A DNA stretch of 64,000 nucleotides from Lachnospiraceae bacterium AC3007. Its GTDB lineage: Bacteria; Bacillota; Clostridia; Lachnospirales; Lachnospiraceae. Made by a program: the position numbers and the translations under genes. Shown piece by piece: positions 16,774-25,779 of the stretch. The notes under the pieces were generated by a model that did no database searches, was not told where the DNA came from, and saw nothing but the letters and a program-made list of their open reading frames with translations. How positions within the stretch are numbered: position 1 is the first letter of the stretch; every line of letters starts with the position of its first letter. Location of the stretch: the NCBI GenBank assembly GCA_000621405.1, contig KK211272.1, positions 58,155 to 122,154 of the forward strand. Reading direction: 5' to 3'.

Positions 16774-17461
16774 CAGCGCCTCCGGCATCACTCAAACTGA
16801 TGGCAAGACGTACTTCACCCACGCCAATGCCAAGTTTTCTTGCGATATCGACATCGGACATGCCTTCCTTATGCAGCTTAAGGACATCCTTGCCGTATTT
16901 TCCTCCGACGACAGAGGCTGCGACCATATCAGATCCGCCTGAGGCATCTCCGTTCGTTTCGCCTTCCGTTTTCGGAGCAGCGAACATCTTGGGGATATGA
17001 ATGTTCTCGGCAGGCTGAGGCTTCGGAGCAGGCTTTTTCTTCTGAGGCACCTGCTGCGGAACCTTCTTCATATCTTCATATTTTCTGATGGTATTCTTAA
17101 GATCGGTGGTCTTATCATTGAGCATATCATACATAAAGACCACCTCTTTATGATTACGCTCTATCTCATCAGTTACAGTCTTGCCATATTCATTAATGGC
17201 CATTATCTTTTCGTTAGTAAGCTTTTCCAGGGATCTCGCAGAATTATCATGAGCCAGTGATACTTCTTCATCGATAATATCACGGACCCGTCTTGAAGCA
17301 TCCTTTAGTTCGGATTCCGTGATCTCTTTAAGCTTTTCCGTATATTCTCTTCTGTCTTTTATATTATCTATCCGGGAGTTATCTTTGCCTTCCGGGAGGA
17401 TGAATCCAAGGGCAAAAATAACTGCTCCGGCGATCAGGAGCAGTATCTGTATCGCTGTCAT
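16763..17461 (-). CDS. DUF6115-type anchored coiled-coil protein with C-terminal HTH-like motif (SwrB-like position)
   Basis: The 232 residues start with a membrane helix (about 4-21). A long charged coiled coil follows (about 35-130), then a Pro/Lys-rich linker, then a C-terminal helix-turn-helix-like segment (HKEGMSDVDIARKLGIGVGEV). Architecture and position between sigD and rpsB are those of SwrB, the Bacillus swarming protein that promotes flagellar assembly. Sequence identity cannot be judged here, so homology is inference. It overlaps its upstream neighbour by four bases and its downstream neighbour by eleven, so the three genes are tightly coupled. Confidence 0.7.
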   Translation of the reverse strand: MTAIQILLLIAGAVIFALGFILPEGKDNSRIDNIKDRREYTEKLKEITESELKDASRRVRDIIDEEVSLAHDNSARSLEKLTNEKIMAINEYGKTVTDEIERNHKEVVFMYDMLNDKTTDLKNTIRKYEDMKKVPQQVPQKKKPAPKPQPAENIHIPKMFAAPKTEGETNGDASGGSDMVAASVVGGKYGKDVLKLHKEGMSDVDIARKLGIGVGEVRLAISLSDAGGADEA

Positions 17462-17769
17462 ATCGAGATGTTGAAGCCTCCCTGTTGCTTTTTGACTACT
17501 TTTCCGAAAGAATCCTTTTTCCTTCTTTTTGCACCGCCGTCACCTGCATACTGGTTACGGCTCCCACCTGAAGCATCTGATTCGGATTCGGCACCGTCAG
17601 CATTATCCTTTGTACGCACCTGATTGACATGCTCACGCGCCTCCTCGGCTACTTCAGACTCCGAGAGGGACTGCATATTTGCAACTCTGGCATCATCGGA
17701 GATCTTGATATTTGAGATCTCCGGCGTGGCAGATATCATACCATTATAAAATACAGGAGCTATTGCCAT
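17458..17769 (-). CDS. Small hydrophilic protein of the motility cluster, unknown function
   Basis: I do not recognise the family. The 103 residues have no signal peptide or membrane helix. An N-terminal part (MAIAPVFYNG, ISDDARVANMQ) is followed by a helical stretch (SESEVAEEAREHVNQVR). Then comes a Gly/Ser/Asp-rich linker and a basic tail (KRRKKDSFGKVVKK). TGAGGT lies upstream of the ATG. Its stop overlaps the next start (ATGA). Short disordered proteins in this position could be chaperones or regulators, but nothing in the sequence proves it. Confidence 0.65.
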   Translation of the reverse strand: MAIAPVFYNGMISATPEISNIKISDDARVANMQSLSESEVAEEAREHVNQVRTKDNADGAESESDASGGSRNQYAGDGGAKRRKKDSFGKVVKKQQGGFNISI

Positions 17770-17798
17770 GTAACTACCTCAAAAAAAGTCTTAATTTA

Positions 17799-17909
17799 CT
17801 CAATATGATGAACAGGGTACAGCGCATGTTCCATATTCACCCGGCGTAATTCGGCGTAAGCCGAATTACCAGCACATGCTCAATATGATGAACAGAGTAT
17901 AGCGCATGT
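17799..17909. repeat. 31-bp direct repeats flanking a 10-bp hairpin between fapA and the next gene
   Basis: Two copies of a 31-base sequence beginning CTCAATATGATGAACAG lie at 17799-17829 and 17879-17909 with two mismatches. Between them is a perfect inverted repeat, GTAATTCGGC (17836-17845) and GCCGAATTAC (17850-17859), with a four-base loop. The second copy ends one base before the fapA stop codon. No T-run follows the hairpin, so it is not a standard terminator. Confidence 0.85.
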
Positions 17910-17910
17910 G

Positions 17911-19503
17911 CTACAGCCCCAGCATCCTGACATCAGCGCCTTCTCTTCTGAACCTGCAGTAGTGATAGTCTTTCTTTAATGTCATGCTCGCATCGGACAC
18001 CACAAGATGAGTTCCGGCATATGCTTCACCGGTAACGACGATCTCTGCTATGGTCTCTGCGTCAAATGAAAGCTCAAGCTCAGCAAGCTCTTCTGTATTC
18101 TTCTTGAGTGTCTCCTTCTGGGCCTGGATCACCTTGTTGAGCTCCTGCATCTTCATGAGCTGATCGGGAGGAAGCTTATCGCCTCTTTTGATCCTGTCCA
18201 CTGTAGCCAGAAGAACAGGCTCCGTGCGGGCAAGCTGTGCTCTTATTTCATCATTTTCCTTTACAAGCTTATTCCTTCTTGCCTTAAGAGCAGGATCCAC
18301 GCCTACTTCGATGGAAGTCGGAGCTCCCATATCGCTACCGATAGTCTTTGCTTCGATCTTGTTGCTGGCTCTGGCGACACCGCCGGTGATAAAGCCCTTC
18401 CTGCCCTGCACTATGATGGAGTCTCCGGCAGAGATATTGGAATTAAGCACCAGTTCAGTCTGTATAAGACCACCGGCATCCACCTCTGCCGAATTGATAT
18501 ATTTGGCAATGACCGACTGGCCGGCCTTGATCTTGCCTTTGTCCATTCCGTTAATACCCTTGGCTACAGTAACACGGCCTCCGGCATCTATCTCTGCAGC
18601 CTCGATAACGCCTCTGACCTCAAGATCGCCAGTAACATGAACCTTATATCCGGTCGTGATATTACCCTGAACAAGCAGATTGCCGTCGTAATCGATATCT
18701 CCTGTGGAGACATCCACATTGGTAAGCTCAAGGACACTGGATACGAAGACCATACCGTCAACCAGACTGACATGACCATTAACTTTGGACGTCAATACTC
18801 CGTCTTCTGACAGTTCCGCATCCTTACTGTATCTCAAGGATGCCGGCTTAACGGCATTGGCCATGATCATCTCACCGAAGACATTGCATCCGGGCTGGCC
18901 TATCTCCTCCTTATGAAGCTTGGCGAGAACCTGTCCTTCCGCGCAGGCCCTGACGGAATTCAGTGCATGGAAATCAACTGTTCCATCTTCATTGGTCTTG
19001 GGTCTGGCTACGGGATCGGTATCAAAAAAGTATTCTACATAGCCGTCGACACCGGGAGTGACCGGGGTACCGCGTGCTATCACATAATCAGTGCAGTATT
19101 TTCTGTCAGAGAAGAAATTAAGGATCATATCCATATCCGGATCAACGGTTATCTGATTGTATTTCAGATCCTTTGTGATCTCGTCGGCCGTCATGAGAGC
19201 GCCGCCCTCAGAAGGCGGGAAGAAGCGGCAGACAACCTCCATCAGATCGTCTGACACATTGAATTTCATGAATTCATCAACAGGCCTTATGGATTCTGAA
19301 TTTAATTTAACAGTGGAATCTGTATTTTTATTGGCGGCAGCCAATACGGCTATCCTGTCAAAAGATATACGCTTTGTAGAAAGATAATCTTCCAGCTCAC
19401 GTGTATTGACAGGTTCTCCACTGCCAACAGCGGGAATAAAATGAAGATAGGTGCCATCAGGCTTAGTCTGGATCTGATAATACGCGTTTCTGTTGTCTGA
19501 CAT
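17911..19503 (-). CDS. fapA: FapA / DUF342 family protein
   Basis: The start at 19503 (MSDNRNAYY) was chosen because GGAGG sits five bases ahead; a longer frame would overlap sigD. The 530 residues contain an N-terminal alpha/beta region (about 1-150). A right-handed beta-helix of Gly- and Val-rich repeats follows (about 240-390; for example VHVTGDLEVRG and AGGRVTVAKG), then a coiled coil (about 400-470) and a small C-terminal domain. Family members near flagellar genes are called flagellar assembly protein A. The biochemical role is not known. It follows sigD by 25 bases. Confidence 0.82.
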   Translation of the reverse strand: MSDNRNAYYQIQTKPDGTYLHFIPAVGSGEPVNTRELEDYLSTKRISFDRIAVLAAANKNTDSTVKLNSESIRPVDEFMKFNVSDDLMEVVCRFFPPSEGGALMTADEITKDLKYNQITVDPDMDMILNFFSDRKYCTDYVIARGTPVTPGVDGYVEYFFDTDPVARPKTNEDGTVDFHALNSVRACAEGQVLAKLHKEEIGQPGCNVFGEMIMANAVKPASLRYSKDAELSEDGVLTSKVNGHVSLVDGMVFVSSVLELTNVDVSTGDIDYDGNLLVQGNITTGYKVHVTGDLEVRGVIEAAEIDAGGRVTVAKGINGMDKGKIKAGQSVIAKYINSAEVDAGGLIQTELVLNSNISAGDSIIVQGRKGFITGGVARASNKIEAKTIGSDMGAPTSIEVGVDPALKARRNKLVKENDEIRAQLARTEPVLLATVDRIKRGDKLPPDQLMKMQELNKVIQAQKETLKKNTEELAELELSFDAETIAEIVVTGEAYAGTHLVVSDASMTLKKDYHYCRFRREGADVRMLGL

Positions 19504-19528
19504 GATAGCCTCCAGGTCTGAAAAATAA

Positions 19529-20305
19529 TTATGCGCCTGCTCCGAGAACACCCATATATTTGCCGAGCTTTGTCTTCATTTTAGCCAAACCCTTTATATG
19601 GAGTTGGGAAACTCTGGACTCCGATACTTCCAGGATGTTACTAATCTCTTTTAACGTCAGTTCTTCGTAATAATAAAGAACGATGACTTTTCTCTCCTTC
19701 TCTGTAAGAAGCTCAAGCGCATCTGCAAGAGTCTTCTTTAATTCCTTCTCTTCGAGGACTTCCTCAGGACCCGCCTTCGTATCGGCTATGGTCTCTCTGC
19801 CGCCCGTACCGTCATCCGTGGAATTCTCATTGAATTCGTCAAGAGAGATAACATTGGTGACAGCCATCTGTGACTGCCAGTCGGCATATTCATTATCAGT
19901 TAAGCCGAGTTCCTTAGCGACTTTCTCGTCACTTGCTGACTCGCCTGTCTCTGATTCGATCTTCTTGATGGCATCATCGATCTGTCTCTGCTTCTGTCTG
20001 ATGGTACGCGGTATCCAGTCCATCCTGCGGATCTGATCGAGGATAGCGCCGCGGATCCTCAAAGAAGCATAAGTCTCAAATTTGACTGCCTTTTCGGGAT
20101 CAAATTTGTCTATGGCATCAATAAGTCCAAAAACACCATAACCTACAAGGTCGTCATATTCCACGTTATATCCAAGATACATGGAAAGCCTGCCGGCAAC
20201 GACCTTAACAAGAGGAGCATATTCAATTATGATCTTTTCACGAAGCTGAGGATTCTTGTTCTTGGCGTACTCAGCCCATAATTTCTGTCTTCCGACGTCA
20301 TCCAT
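19529..20305 (-). CDS. sigD: Flagellar/motility sigma factor SigD (FliA/WhiG family)
   Basis: This alternative sigma factor is expected to transcribe late flagellar genes such as flagellin, which lie outside this window. Region 2 is seen in YDDLVGYGVFGLIDAIDKFD and KFETYASLRIRGAILDQIR. The FliA-type IPRTIRQKQRQI follows, with region 4 at the end (TLKEISNILEVSESRVSQLH). The 258 residues match the family. No anti-sigma factor gene (flgM) is present here. It sits between a small membrane gene and fapA, the same position as in Bacillus. The Shine-Dalgarno sequence is weak, as often seen where sigma dosage must be low. Confidence 0.95.
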   Translation of the reverse strand: MDDVGRQKLWAEYAKNKNPQLREKIIIEYAPLVKVVAGRLSMYLGYNVEYDDLVGYGVFGLIDAIDKFDPEKAVKFETYASLRIRGAILDQIRRMDWIPRTIRQKQRQIDDAIKKIESETGESASDEKVAKELGLTDNEYADWQSQMAVTNVISLDEFNENSTDDGTGGRETIADTKAGPEEVLEEKELKKTLADALELLTEKERKVIVLYYYEELTLKEISNILEVSESRVSQLHIKGLAKMKTKLGKYMGVLGAGA

Positions 20306-20331
20306 AGATCACTATACCCCGGCGGAGGAAA

Positions 20332-20766
20332 TCATTGATCGGAAGCTCCTGCTTCAAGAGAAGATATATCTTCTCCTTCCGCCCCTTCTTCACTGTCTCC
20401 GCTTTTTCCTTTTTGTATTACATTTCCGTCATGATCCACAGCCTTTGGATTGGGTAGCTCTATCTTGTCCAAAAGGAGCTTTGCCATCTCTCCAATAATA
20501 AGGCACAGAAGAAGCCCTATCAGGATCATGATCAATGACTGCTTGAATTCCAGCTGCTGAAGAAAAACGCTTACAGTAACCAGACATCCGCCAAGAAGCG
20601 TTATTACGGCCGGAATGGGCTTTGTCTTAAGCTTTACCGGCTCCAGCTTCTTTTCGGTATTTGAGGAGGTCACTACGTCCTGATTATCATCAACATTCGG
20701 CGCGCCGCCCTCATCGGTATCCAGGCTGGTTACGTTGACGTCATCCGTCTGGCCGTCTTCATTCAT
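20332..20766 (-). CDS. Two-helix membrane protein between cheD and sigD, unknown function
   Basis: I do not recognise the family. The 144 residues have an acidic, Asp/Asn-rich N-terminal tail (about 1-45), two closely spaced membrane helices (about 52-70 and 75-95), a short amphipathic stretch (GEMAKLLLDKIELP) and an acidic C-terminal tail (about 110-144). The ATG overlaps the cheD stop codon, so it is made together with the chemotaxis proteins. It lies 26 bases before sigD. Its place suggests a motility role but the sequence does not say which. Confidence 0.7.
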   Translation of the reverse strand: MNEDGQTDDVNVTSLDTDEGGAPNVDDNQDVVTSSNTEKKLEPVKLKTKPIPAVITLLGGCLVTVSVFLQQLEFKQSLIMILIGLLLCLIIGEMAKLLLDKIELPNPKAVDHDGNVIQKGKSGDSEEGAEGEDISSLEAGASDQ

Positions 20767-21248
20767 ATCTTCTTAGGCGGCTTACCTACCGCTTTTATGA
20801 TGTAGTCACCGGTCTCCGGGTAGAATTCAACGGTACGACCGTAATTCAGGCCGGTATCTTCTGCTTTGATGGGTATCTTAAGCTCAGCAAGCTTTTTCTT
20901 TACCGCAGCCACGTTCCTGTCTCCAACTTTTACAAGAGGAGAATTCTGCTGCATGGCAAACATCTGAGCTCCTCCGGCTATCTTGGCGACCATGCGTGAC
21001 TTCATGGCGCCCGCCTTCTCCATCTGACGTACCAGCTCTTCTACGCCTGTATCTGCAAATTTGGCAATGTTTGAGTTGTTCTTTATCTCCTTGGAATCAG
21101 GCAGCATCACATGAGCAAGTCCACCGACTTTATTTGATGTATCCCTAATAGCCACTCCGACACACGAGCCGAGTCCCAAAGTAGTTATGCTGTTAGGGCT
21201 TATGCACAGCTTCAGGTCAGCCATGCCTACCTTTATCATTTCAGACAT
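20763..21248 (-). CDS. cheD: Chemoreceptor glutamine deamidase CheD
   Basis: It deamidates glutamine residues on chemoreceptors and, in Bacillus, binds CheC to raise its phosphatase activity. The catalytic cysteine is Cys29 in LGLGSCVGVAIRD and the catalytic histidine is His46 in LAHVMLP. The later motif KIAGGAQMF is also typical. The 161 residues are normal. GGGAG lies eight bases before the ATG. It follows cheC by 49 bases, keeping the cheC-cheD-sigD order. Confidence 0.95.
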   Translation of the reverse strand: MSEMIKVGMADLKLCISPNSITTLGLGSCVGVAIRDTSNKVGGLAHVMLPDSKEIKNNSNIAKFADTGVEELVRQMEKAGAMKSRMVAKIAGGAQMFAMQQNSPLVKVGDRNVAAVKKKLAELKIPIKAEDTGLNYGRTVEFYPETGDYIIKAVGKPPKKI

Positions 21249-21297
21249 ATATCAAACTCCCTGTACTCATCCTCATCAATCCCTTGTCTTCGAGATA

Positions 21298-21927
21298 TTA
21301 CTGCATAACACCCAATGCCTTCAAGAGTTTGCTGTATGAAGGCAGATCCGGAACGAGCACAAAATAACCGTTCAGCTCGGTATCCTCGGAGAATGAAGTC
21401 TGAATCAGAAGCATCTGATCACCGACCATTCCGAATTCAATAGCCGGAACCGAAAGAAGAGCTTCGGCCATGTCGACAGCAAGTGACGGAACTGATTCAA
21501 TGATCTTCAGGTTCGTCAGCATTGAAAGTGAATTCAGATAACTTCCGACTATGATATTGCCTATCTCCGAAAGAGCCGACTGCTCGATCTCATTAAAAGG
21601 CTGTCCTTCCACAAAATCCGTATCACCTGTGCCCATGAGCTTTGCAACAAGATCATGCGCTGACTTCTCCTCAAGAAGAAACATGATGGAACCGGTGATA
21701 TCTCCTGAAATGGACAGATAGATACCGGCCATTATCTGCTCTTCACCGCCCATGGTCTCTCCCATCTTGGAGAATTCCACAAGAGCCACCTTGGGAACTG
21801 TCATATCGACTTTTGTGTTCAACATTGTAGCCAGAGCCGTGGCGGCATTTCCGGCGCCGATATTACCTATCTCGCGCAGGACGTCATAATACATGTCATC
21901 AACATTGTTAAGATCCAGTTCTGACAT
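21298..21927 (-). CDS. cheC: CheY-P phosphatase CheC
   Basis: It dephosphorylates CheY-P and binds CheD in the adaptation circuit. Both active-site motifs are present: LREIGNIGAGNAATAL near residue 17 and LSEIGNIIVGSYLNSL near residue 114, each with the Glu and Asn needed for catalysis. The 209 residues match Bacillus CheC. It lies nine bases after cheW. Having two intact sites separates it from FliY-type or CheX relatives. Confidence 0.95.
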   Translation of the reverse strand: MSELDLNNVDDMYYDVLREIGNIGAGNAATALATMLNTKVDMTVPKVALVEFSKMGETMGGEEQIMAGIYLSISGDITGSIMFLLEEKSAHDLVAKLMGTGDTDFVEGQPFNEIEQSALSEIGNIIVGSYLNSLSMLTNLKIIESVPSLAVDMAEALLSVPAIEFGMVGDQMLLIQTSFSEDTELNGYFVLVPDLPSYSKLLKALGVMQ

Positions 21928-21936
21928 AAAGCCTCC

Positions 21937-22401
21937 TTACGTCTGTTCCTTCTCACCGATTACGGTAGCAAGGTTCAGAATAGAAACAAGTCCTCTGTCC
22001 GTCTTTCCGACATAGGTGATATAGCCGTTAGCTTCTTCTTTCTTTTCACCCGTGACCTTCTCAACCTGAGAATCATAGATATCCATGACCTGCTCGACCT
22101 CATCGACTATGATGCCTATGGCTGCCTGAGGATCGACCTTGACGATTATGATCCTGGTATTGCCTGTATAATCGATCTCCGGCATCTCGAATTTGGTCCG
22201 AAGACTCATGACGGGAACTATCTCACCTCTGAGATTGATGACACCCTTGAAGAAATCCTGGACATTGGGAACACGTCTTATGGCAGGAACACGTACGATA
22301 TTATCGATATAGTTGATATCTATTCCGTAATGCTCGATGCCAAGGTTTACTACGATATACTGAGTAGCCTTATCTTCAACATATCTTTCTAATTCATCCA
22401 T
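21937..22401 (-). CDS. cheW: Chemotaxis coupling protein CheW
   Basis: This adaptor joins chemoreceptors to the kinase CheA. The single CheW domain spans nearly all of the 154 residues, with the typical YGIDINYIDNIVRVPAIRRV at about 23-42 and INLRGEIVPVMSLRTKF after it. It lies 16 bases after cheA. No receptor gene is in the window, so the inputs are encoded elsewhere. Confidence 0.95.
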   Translation of the reverse strand: MDELERYVEDKATQYIVVNLGIEHYGIDINYIDNIVRVPAIRRVPNVQDFFKGVINLRGEIVPVMSLRTKFEMPEIDYTGNTRIIIVKVDPQAAIGIIVDEVEQVMDIYDSQVEKVTGEKKEEANGYITYVGKTDRGLVSILNLATVIGEKEQT

Positions 22402-22417
22402 ATCAAAGACCTCCCCG

Positions 22418-24565
22418 TCAGATTAATGCATTTGCATCGATGATAAGGGCAACCTCGCCATCGCCGAGGATGGTAGCGCCGCTTATGATCCTGTCAGTGT
22501 TGATGTATTTGCCAAGTGACTTGATAACGATCTCCTGCTGTCCTATGAGCTCATCTACCACGAGACCTGCAAGAGAATCTCCCTTCTTTGCGATAACGAC
22601 TATCATATCATCGCTCTGCTCTGCATTCTCAAATCCGAGAAGTTCCGAAAGCCTTACGATCGGGATGACCGTGCCTCTGAGCTGAATGACTTCCTTGCCC
22701 TGTACGAGTTTGACGTCCGTAGAAGGAATGTTCTCAATGGTGGTAATGGAATCAAGAGAGATAGCATACTTCTCATCTCCGATGATGACCATGAGAGCCT
22801 GGATGATGGCAAGCGTAAGAGGAAGTCTTATGATCCATGTGCTTCCTTCTCCAAGCTTTGTCTTGACAGACACATCACCGCCCAGAGATTCGATATTGCT
22901 CTTGACCACATCAAGTCCGACTCCTCTTCCGGAGATATCGGTGACCTTCTTTGCCATCGAGAAACCGGGATCAAAGAGATAATCGATAACTTCCTTGTCA
23001 GTGAACTGGGAAGCCGTATCTTCGGAAGCAAGTCCTCTTTCGACTATCTTCTGTCTTACGGCTTCTACATCTATTCCCTTACCGTCATCACCGACCTCGA
23101 TCACAACGGAGTTGCCATCCTGGAATGCATTGAGGAAGATCGTGCCGAGTTCAGGCTTGCCGCTTGCGGCTCTCTCATCCGGATGCTCAAGTCCGTGATC
23201 GGCGCTGTTTCTGATGAGATGCATCAGAGGATCTCCGATCTCGTCGACAACGGTCCTGTCAAGCTCTGTCTCTTCACCGGTGATGGTCAGCTGCATCTTC
23301 TTGTCAAGCTTCTTTTCAAGATCCCTGACCATACGGGGGAACTTCTGAACAGCGCTCTCAATAGGTACCATCCTGACCTTCATAACAGCTTCATGAAGAT
23401 TGGTGGTGACACTTTCAAGATATTCAACCTGTTCATTGAGTCCCTGATTGGAACTGTCACCGTTGTCAGCAGCGGAAACAATGGTGTTCTTTGCAATGAT
23501 AAGCTCTGATACAAGATTCATAAGGGAATCCAGCTTATCGATATCGACTCTTATAGTCTTGGAGATGACAGGCTTCTTGGTTGCGGGAGCTTTTGCGCCC
23601 TGATCCTTCTTGGGTGCAGGAGCGGTCTCAGCCTTGACTGCAGGAGCCGTATTCTCCTCCTTGGGCGCGGGTGCTTCGGGCTCAGCTGCTTCAACGGCAT
23701 CTGCCGGTGCCTCTGCCTTCTCTCCTCCGGCCTGACCGACAGAATCAATGCCTTCTTCGGTGAATTCTTCACCGACTACCTCAGCGATCTCGGATACGGC
23801 CAGCATTGCTTCCTTAGCCTTGTCGATCTCCTCATCACAGATCGTGAAGAGGCTGAAACTGAAATCAAACTTCTCATCTTCAATATCCTGTGAGGTGGGA
23901 TCGGTAGCAACGATATCTCCCATATCCTCCAGTGCTTTGATCACAAGAAAGGCTCTTGCGGCCTTTAAGAGGCAGGACTCCTCAATGAATACCGAAAAGC
24001 CGAGCACATGCTTGCCGCCGGCTATGGCATCCTTCATGACATCCTTAGCCGAATCATCAAGCTTCATCTGCTTATATAAAGCCTTGCCGTCAGATGCTGC
24101 GGGGGCTGCTTCAGCTGATGCTTCATCGGCTTTCTTATCACTTTTGGCGGGGGCTGCCGGAGCAGCATCGCCTTTGCCTGTAGCAGCATTCCTGATGCGG
24201 TTTATCTCGTTGATGATATTCTCGTTATCGTTATCACCTTCGTCCGTCGTCTCCTGAATGAGATTGACGTAGCCCTCGATTGCATCCAAAGCCTGGAATA
24301 ATACGTCCATGAGCTCGGATGTGACTGTCATGGATCCGGCTCTTACATCCGAGAAGCAGTCCTCCATGTCATGGGTAAGATGCTGAAGCCTCTTGTATCC
24401 CATGGTACCGGCCATTCCTTTCAAGGAGTGCGCCGCTCTGAAGATCTCGTTGATAGCGTCCTGATTCTCCGGCTCCTGCTCCAAGGTCATCATCTGGTCA
24501 GAGAGGACCTGGATATGTTCCCTTGCTTCATCCAGGAAAATGCCTAGATACTGACTAACATCCAT
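22418..24565 (-). CDS. cheA: Chemotaxis histidine kinase CheA
   Basis: It autophosphorylates in response to receptors and passes phosphate to CheY and CheB. The P1 domain carries the phosphorylated histidine at His46 (IFRAAHSLKGMAG). An Ala/Glu-rich linker and a P2 region follow. The P3 dimerisation helices begin at VDIDKLDSLMNLVSELI. The ATPase has HLIRNSADHGLEHP and GDDGKGID, then SGRGVGLDVV. A CheW-like P5 domain ends the protein. The 715 residues are normal. GGAGG lies seven bases before the ATG. Confidence 0.97.
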   Translation of the reverse strand: MDVSQYLGIFLDEAREHIQVLSDQMMTLEQEPENQDAINEIFRAAHSLKGMAGTMGYKRLQHLTHDMEDCFSDVRAGSMTVTSELMDVLFQALDAIEGYVNLIQETTDEGDNDNENIINEINRIRNAATGKGDAAPAAPAKSDKKADEASAEAAPAASDGKALYKQMKLDDSAKDVMKDAIAGGKHVLGFSVFIEESCLLKAARAFLVIKALEDMGDIVATDPTSQDIEDEKFDFSFSLFTICDEEIDKAKEAMLAVSEIAEVVGEEFTEEGIDSVGQAGGEKAEAPADAVEAAEPEAPAPKEENTAPAVKAETAPAPKKDQGAKAPATKKPVISKTIRVDIDKLDSLMNLVSELIIAKNTIVSAADNGDSSNQGLNEQVEYLESVTTNLHEAVMKVRMVPIESAVQKFPRMVRDLEKKLDKKMQLTITGEETELDRTVVDEIGDPLMHLIRNSADHGLEHPDERAASGKPELGTIFLNAFQDGNSVVIEVGDDGKGIDVEAVRQKIVERGLASEDTASQFTDKEVIDYLFDPGFSMAKKVTDISGRGVGLDVVKSNIESLGGDVSVKTKLGEGSTWIIRLPLTLAIIQALMVIIGDEKYAISLDSITTIENIPSTDVKLVQGKEVIQLRGTVIPIVRLSELLGFENAEQSDDMIVVIAKKGDSLAGLVVDELIGQQEIVIKSLGKYINTDRIISGATILGDGEVALIIDANALI

Positions 24566-24639
24566 TTGAAACCCTCCATTCTTTGATGCAGCTTAGCCTG
24601 CAGTGATAACTGTCTCTGCGGTAAAACTACGTATTAGTG

Positions 24640-25716
24640 TTATCTTGTACCAACCTCACTCGTGATGGCTTCCGCTATCCTGTCCAGAGGAAGGACTTCG
24701 TTCACAAGTCCCGTATGTGCGATCGCCTTGGGCATCCCGTACACGGCGCATGTCTTCTCATCCTGAGATATGATATGTACCTTCTTTTTCTTCTCGAGAT
24801 TCTTGATGCCCTCGGTGCCATCCATTCCCATACCGGTCATGACAACGCAGCAGACCCCGGCGTAATCGGTATCGCAAAGCGATTCGTACATGTAATTGGC
24901 ACAGGGCTTGACACCCTCTCTGTGCGGCTCATCGGAAAAGATGATCTTAACCTTGGACCCCTGCTTTGCGAGCTTCATGTGCTTACCGCCCGGAGCGATA
25001 TAGACAGTGCCCTTTTCAAGGATATCGCCTTCTTCAGCTTCCTTGACGCTGATGTCACTCAGAGAATCAAGTCTCTCTGCGAGAGATTTGGTAAATCCGG
25101 GAGGCATATGCTGTACCAGCACGACCGGCGCATTGAGATTACGGGGAAGCTTGGGGATCACGGAATGCAGAGCCTTGGGACCGCCTGTAGAACTAGCAAT
25201 GGCTACGATCTTCTCACCAATGATCCTGGAAGAAGGCCGCAGGCTAACAGATCCCTGACTCTTGTCTGCCGAAGGAGCCTTGTGCGCCGTCACCGTAACA
25301 GTCGGAGAATAATCACCTGCCTGTGCGACGACCTCGAGTATCCTTAAGAACTCTTCGACAAATCTCTCACCCGTAGTATCCTTGAACTTATCCGGCTTCT
25401 TGATAAAGTCCACAGCGCCGAGGTTCAGAGCTTCGATAGTCTGTACCGTGCCTTCACCGGTAGTGGTGGAGAACATCATGACGCGCTCTTTCAGTCCTTC
25501 TTTCTTAAGCTGCCTTAAGAATTCGAGTCCGTCCATGACAGGCATGTACACGTCAAGGACTATGGCGTCATATTTGCTGTGCTTTACTTTTTCAAGGGCT
25601 TCTTCGCCGTTCCTGCAAGTATCGGGCTTGTCATATCTGCCATCTTTGATGATTATATCACAGGCAAGCTTCCTCATAAGTGCAGAGTCATCTACAACGA
25701 GAATTTTTTTACCCAT
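24640..25716 (-). CDS. cheB: Chemotaxis methylesterase/deamidase CheB
   Basis: It removes methyl groups from chemoreceptors for adaptation. The receiver domain has Asp9, Asp10 and the phosphorylation site Asp55 in LDVYMPVMDG. The C-terminal esterase carries the catalytic triad in SSTGGPKAL (Ser), VQHMPPGFT (His) and MTGMGMDG (Asp). The 358 residues are normal. cheR, the matching methyltransferase, is not in this window. AAGGAGG lies 11 bases before the ATG. The 63-base gap to the PilZ gene shows no clear promoter. Confidence 0.96.
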   Translation of the reverse strand: MGKKILVVDDSALMRKLACDIIIKDGRYDKPDTCRNGEEALEKVKHSKYDAIVLDVYMPVMDGLEFLRQLKKEGLKERVMMFSTTTGEGTVQTIEALNLGAVDFIKKPDKFKDTTGERFVEEFLRILEVVAQAGDYSPTVTVTAHKAPSADKSQGSVSLRPSSRIIGEKIVAIASSTGGPKALHSVIPKLPRNLNAPVVLVQHMPPGFTKSLAERLDSLSDISVKEAEEGDILEKGTVYIAPGGKHMKLAKQGSKVKIIFSDEPHREGVKPCANYMYESLCDTDYAGVCCVVMTGMGMDGTEGIKNLEKKKKVHIISQDEKTCAVYGMPKAIAHTGLVNEVLPLDRIAEAITSEVGTR

Positions 25717-25779
25717 TAAAGCAAAAACCTCCTTAATCTAAGCGGGTCTGATACCATTTGGGGGCCTGCAGAGCCTGTA

